Below the pieces are notes generated by a model. That model saw nothing but the letters and a program-made list of their open reading frames with translations, was not told the origin of the DNA and searched no databases. The position numbers and the translations under genes were made by a program. Below are positions 33,204 through 36,202 of a stretch of DNA of 36,202 bases, one piece after another (the first letter of the stretch is position 1; each line of letters starts with the position of its first letter). The stretch is from Flavobacterium luteum (GTDB lineage Bacteria; Bacteroidota; Bacteroidia; Flavobacteriales; Flavobacteriaceae). The stretch spans positions 1 to 36,202 of the forward strand of contig NZ_WAEM01000013.1 of assembly GCF_008806775.1 (NCBI RefSeq), in the 5' to 3' direction.

Positions 33204-34006
33204 ATGAAAAAATATTACTATTTTTCTTATTACTATCCTCTACCCTATTTTCTCAAGTAAAAGTCGTTTCCTGGAACCTCGAAAACTTTGGCAACTCAAA
33301 ATCAGAGGAAACCATAAGTTTTATTGCTAATACCTTGAAAGAGTATGATATTGTAGGTATTCAAGAAGTAGTAGCGGGCTATGGTGGCGCTCAAGCCGTT
33401 GCCAAACTTGCCGATGAACTGAATCGCAAAGGAGCGAAATGGGATTACACCATTAGTGATCCAACCAGCAGTAGCGCCTATAAAACCGAACGCTATGCAT
33501 TTTTATGGAAAACAGCAAAAATCAAGAAAATTGGCAAAGCATGGTTAGAAAAAAAGTATCATTTAGAAATTGATAGAGAACCCTATTATTGCACCTTTGA
33601 ATATGATTTAAAACAATTTACTTTAGTTAATTTTCACGCCATCACCAAAAGCAAACAGCCCGAAAAGGAGATAAAGTACTTTAAGTTTTTACCTGCTGAA
33701 TATCCCAACTTGAATTTAGTATTTGTTGGAGATTTTAATTGTCCGCAATCGCATAGTGTTTTTACCCCTTTGAGGAAAATGGGTTATGTACCCGTGTTTC
33801 AAAACCAAAAAACTTCTTTAAAAGCCAAATGCAAAAATGATCCTTGTTTATCTTCTGAATTTGATAATATTTGGTACAATACTGCTGTAATAAAAATAAA
33901 TCATTCTTCTGCTATTTATTTTTACAACTCGTTCTCTTCTCTTAAAGATGTAGGAGCTATCTCTGACCACATCCCTATTGAGATGGAATTTGAATACAGC
34001 CACTAA
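33204..34006 (+). pseudogene. Endonuclease/exonuclease/phosphatase family protein, frameshifted in its signal peptide
   Basis: From about 33212 the frame reads a signal peptide (ILLFFLLLLSSTLFSQ) and an EEP (DNase I-like) domain: VVSWNLENFGN, GIQEV (metal Glu), FVGDFNCPQ (Asp/Asn pair) and ISDHIPIEMEF (SDH motif). ATG 33204 is in another frame and runs into a stop. Adding one A to the A6 run at 33207-33212 would restore MKKILLFF..., so a single-base slip has disconnected start and domain. The first alternative start in frame is TTG 33335, which would lose the WNLENF core. All catalytic residues are intact, so the loss is recent, phase-variable, or a sequencing error. Confidence 0.75.
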
Positions 34007-34263
34007 ATAAAAAACTATTTTTCTTTACAAAAAAAACCTTAAGAAATATATTATTATTCCAAATGCCTTTGCTATTCAAAACTTCTAAATTCTAATTTTA
34101 TTATAAAACTGATACTTTAGTATGAATTATGAAACAGTTATCCTTAAATTTTTAAGAGCTACTAAAAACCAATTAACTCATGAAATATCAGCGATTTTAG
34201 TGATGTAGAATAGTTAATTTTAAGATTGCATTTGGAAATTATAATTGAATTTGTTTTTCCTAT

Positions 34264-34365
34264 TTATTTTTCCTGCGGTTGTTCTTTTAGTAAATCAATG
34301 GCCTTAATCCAATAATTACAAGCCGATAGTTCGTTTTGTAATAGGGTTTCTGGATGATGTTGATA
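34264..34365 (-). pseudogene. Short C-terminal gene fragment, minus strand
   Basis: The minus strand reads ETLLQNELSACNYWIKAIDL then LKEQPQEK and a stop, resembling the end of a TPR/Sel1-like protein (AC..W..A..L). It is cut off by a stop upstream within 20 residues or so. A fragment at best. Confidence 0.2.
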
Positions 34366-34466
34366 TTATTGGATTTATCGAATTAAAAGACTATTTGAAG
34401 AAATATTCCTTTGCAACCTTAGTAACTAACAAAAGTAATTACCAAATTGCGAAGTTTAGATTATGA
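34350..34466 (+). pseudogene. Possible PaiB-like fragment
   Basis: The + strand reads LDDVDIIGFIELKDYLKKYS, then FATLVTNKSNYQIAKFRL and a stop. The F(I)xxYSFATLVT pattern resembles the N-terminus of PaiB-type FMN-binding regulators, but only about 38 residues exist and there is no start. Weak. Confidence 0.18.
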
Positions 34467-34693
34467 GAGTATTTTTTCAAATTAAAAAAATTTTAAATTC
34501 TGGTAGTTAAATACTATACTAATGATAAAACACGAATAATTCGTTCGATATTTCCAAATAATTTTCAATTTGAAAATAAAAAAATTTAAACCGCAGATAT
34601 CAATCCAATACTTTTAAAAATTGCTAGTGTTATGGCTAAAAGTTATGGGAAAATATTAAAATATTGATTTTTGCATTTTAAAAATCTAAAGAA

Positions 34694-36019
34694 ATGCAAG
34701 ATTCCTATCTCGAACTTATCAAATTATTAATATCGGAAATTATTGTTGAATACTTCGAATTAACCTCCTATAAAAAAGCAGAAGAAATACTTCATCTTTA
34801 TTTAAATAGATTAATTCTATTCCAAAAGAATATCGTCAAGATAAATTAAGTTCCGAAGGATTCATTGATAAGATAACCGCTCAGGATTTTCCAATTCTTG
34901 GACATCAAGTATATCTCCTATCACTCGCAGGAGATGGCTCAACCAAGATACCTGACAAGTTGTTTTTAGAGATTGGAATTTAGTAGCAGACGGAACTCGG
35001 CTAACACAAAAGTTCGCGTCTTTTTTAAAAGAGATTAATAGATACCAAACCTAATGACTTCAAATCAATTACCTCATTTTATGGTGTAAGTGTAAAAATC
35101 TACAACATCAGTAAAGGATTTCTTAAATGATTTTAAAATATGGAATCAAAAACCACATGCAAAAGAGTGACTTATTTTTCCAGAAAATATAGGTAAACGA
35201 TTATCAATAGACGAAACCTCCTTGTCTAATGGTGAACTCTATACAATTCTAACCAATAAAGCCGCCAAAGGTAAAAAAGGTTCCATAGTAGCAATAGTTG
35301 CGGGTACTAAAGCGGATTCTGTTATTGCCGCTCTTGAAAAAATATCAATTAAACAAAGAAATCTAGTCACCGAAATCACCCTAGATATGGCAGGAAATAT
35401 GGGACTCATTGCAAAGAGATGTTTTCCTAATGCAACTCGCGTTATTGATAGATTCCACGTTCAAAAACTAGCTTCAGAAGCATTACAAGAAATAAGGATC
35501 AAATACCAATTGCAAGGTATAGACCAGGAAAACGAAGCAATAGAAAAAGCAAAGAAAACCAAGAAAAGGTTCGAGTCTGAAGTATTGACCAATGGAGATA
35601 CACTCAAACAATTGCTAGCCAGAAGTCGCTACTTCTTATACAAAAATAAATCAAAATGGTCAGAGAATCAATTACAGCGAGCTCATTTATTATTTGAATT
35701 GTATCCTGAGATCCAAAAAGCATACAATCTAACGCAAGGCTTACGCAACATCTTTGAAAGCACAACCGACAAAATTATTGGTTTTGCTAGACTTGCCAAA
35801 TGACACGAAAAAGTAGACCAAGCAGGGTTCAAGTCTTTCAATACAATATCCCGAACAATAATCAATCATTATCAAACCATATTAAATTATTTTGATAACA
35901 GAAGTACTAATGGTTCAGCGGAATCTTTCAATGCCAAAATAAAAGCATTTAGGTCTCAATTTAGAGGTGTTAGGAACGTTGAGTTTTTCCTTTTTAGACT
36001 AACTAATATTTATGCTTAA
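34694..36019 (+). pseudogene. ISL3-family transposase, decayed
   Basis: From ATG 34694 (MQDSYLELIKLLISEIIVEY) the frame breaks near 34810 and several more times, but homologous pieces continue: RDWNLVADGTRLTQKFASFL (about 34970-35025), LSIDETSLSNGELYTILTNK (from about 35200; the catalytic DE pair), TLDMAGNMGLIAKRCFPNA and IDRFHVQKLASEALQEIRIK (DDE/H core). A TGA at 35801-35803 interrupts LAK-*-HEKVDQAGFKSF, probably from TGG Trp. The end is ESFNAKIKAFRSQFRGVRNV...IYA with TAA at 36017. The order and motifs fit flavobacterial ISL3-type transposases. Several frameshifts and stops rule out activity. The longest intact part is 35222-35803. Confidence 0.85.
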
Positions 36020-36030
36020 TTTTTGTTGCT

Positions 36031-36052
36031 CCACAGGTTTTGGGATTGATCC
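36031..36052. mobile_element. Candidate right terminal sequence of the ISL3 relic
   Basis: CCACAGGTTTTGGGATTGAT, 11 bp after the transposase stop, has the place and look of an ISL3-type inverted repeat end. I found no matching left copy, so the element's left border is lost or too diverged. Confidence 0.3.
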
Positions 36053-36096
36053 GGATTGATGTGGGCTTTGCCCCATACATTGCCGCCAATAAAACA

Positions 36097-36126
36097 AAAA
36101 ACCTCGTTTTTTAGAACGAGGTTTTT
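36097..36126 (-). terminator. rRNA operon terminator
   Basis: A 12-bp perfect stem (AAAAACCTCGTT at 36097-36108; complement at 36115-36126) with a 6-nt loop. On the minus strand it follows the 5S gene and is continued by T-rich sequence, a standard intrinsic terminator. The symmetry allows it to work on the + strand too. Confidence 0.75.
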
Positions 36127-36134
36127 AAAAAGAA

Positions 36135-36202
36135 AGGCGACGACATACTCTCCCACATAACTGCAGTACCATCTGCGCAGGCGGGCTTAACTACTCTGTT
36201 CG
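36135..36202 (-). rRNA. rrf: 5S ribosomal RNA, 3' part (partial)
   Basis: The minus strand reads CGAACAGAGTAGTTAAGCCC at the window edge and ends GGGAGAGTATGTCGTCGCCT, the conserved 3' half of bacterial 5S rRNA. The 5' part and the rest of the rRNA operon lie beyond the right edge. The exact 3' end is uncertain by a few bases. Confidence 0.9.

Larger units (their letters stand above)
34007..34693. other. AT-rich degraded region
   Basis: 687 bp between the EEP gene and the transposase relic. Apart from two short gene-like fragments listed separately, I see only AT-rich sequence with no clear promoter or repeat. Confidence 0.4.

Overview
The window is AT-rich DNA from a member of the Bacteroidota, most likely a Flavobacterium or close relative. 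The evidence is a SusC/SusD pair, a hybrid two-component regulator, type IX secretion (T9SS) C-terminal tails on three proteins, and sugar-symporter and transposase proteins of flavobacterial type.

Layout. Positions 1-3051 hold the 3' end of a galE-like UDP-glucose 4-epimerase gene, a complete sodium:solute (galactose-type) symporter, and a second symporter copy that has lost about its first 180 residues. Positions 3505-26495 are a polysaccharide utilization locus on the + strand. In order it has a hybrid two-component sensor (HTCS), SusC, SusD, a one-domain secreted protein, two T9SS-tailed multi-domain proteins, a GH53 endo-beta-1,4-galactanase lipoprotein, a GH2 beta-galactosidase, a glycerophosphodiester phosphodiesterase cut short by an amber codon, two tandem SGNH esterases, a second GH53 galactanase with a T9SS tail, and a NodB-type polysaccharide deacetylase. 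The set fits use of beta-1,4-galactan such as the side chains of pectic rhamnogalacturonan I, possibly acetylated: galactanases cut outside, SusCD imports oligosaccharides, GH2 releases galactose, and the symporter and GalE take galactose into metabolism.

The most unusual content is an unrecognised domain of about 115 residues. It occurs ten times in four proteins of this locus: once in the small protein after SusD, five times and three times in the two T9SS proteins, and once fused to an SGNH esterase. It sits where SusE/SusF-type surface glycan-binding proteins usually are, so it is a candidate new galactan-binding module.

Positions 26496-31520 are outside the locus. They hold a small membrane protein, an acetate-transporter family (SatP/YaaH) gene with a clear terminator, an unknown minus-strand membrane-anchored protein preceded by a helically phased ATTCCG array, and a possible signalling unit: a 57-residue secreted peptide, a lipoprotein-like TPR sensor histidine kinase and a response regulator.

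Positions 31521-36202 are a patchy accessory region. It has small lipoprotein, Cys-rich and HTH genes, two repeated regulatory-looking motifs, an endonuclease/exonuclease/phosphatase gene with a frameshift in its signal peptide, gene fragments and a decayed ISL3-family transposase. The window ends in the 3' part of a 5S rRNA gene on the minus strand, preceded (in + coordinates) by its terminator.
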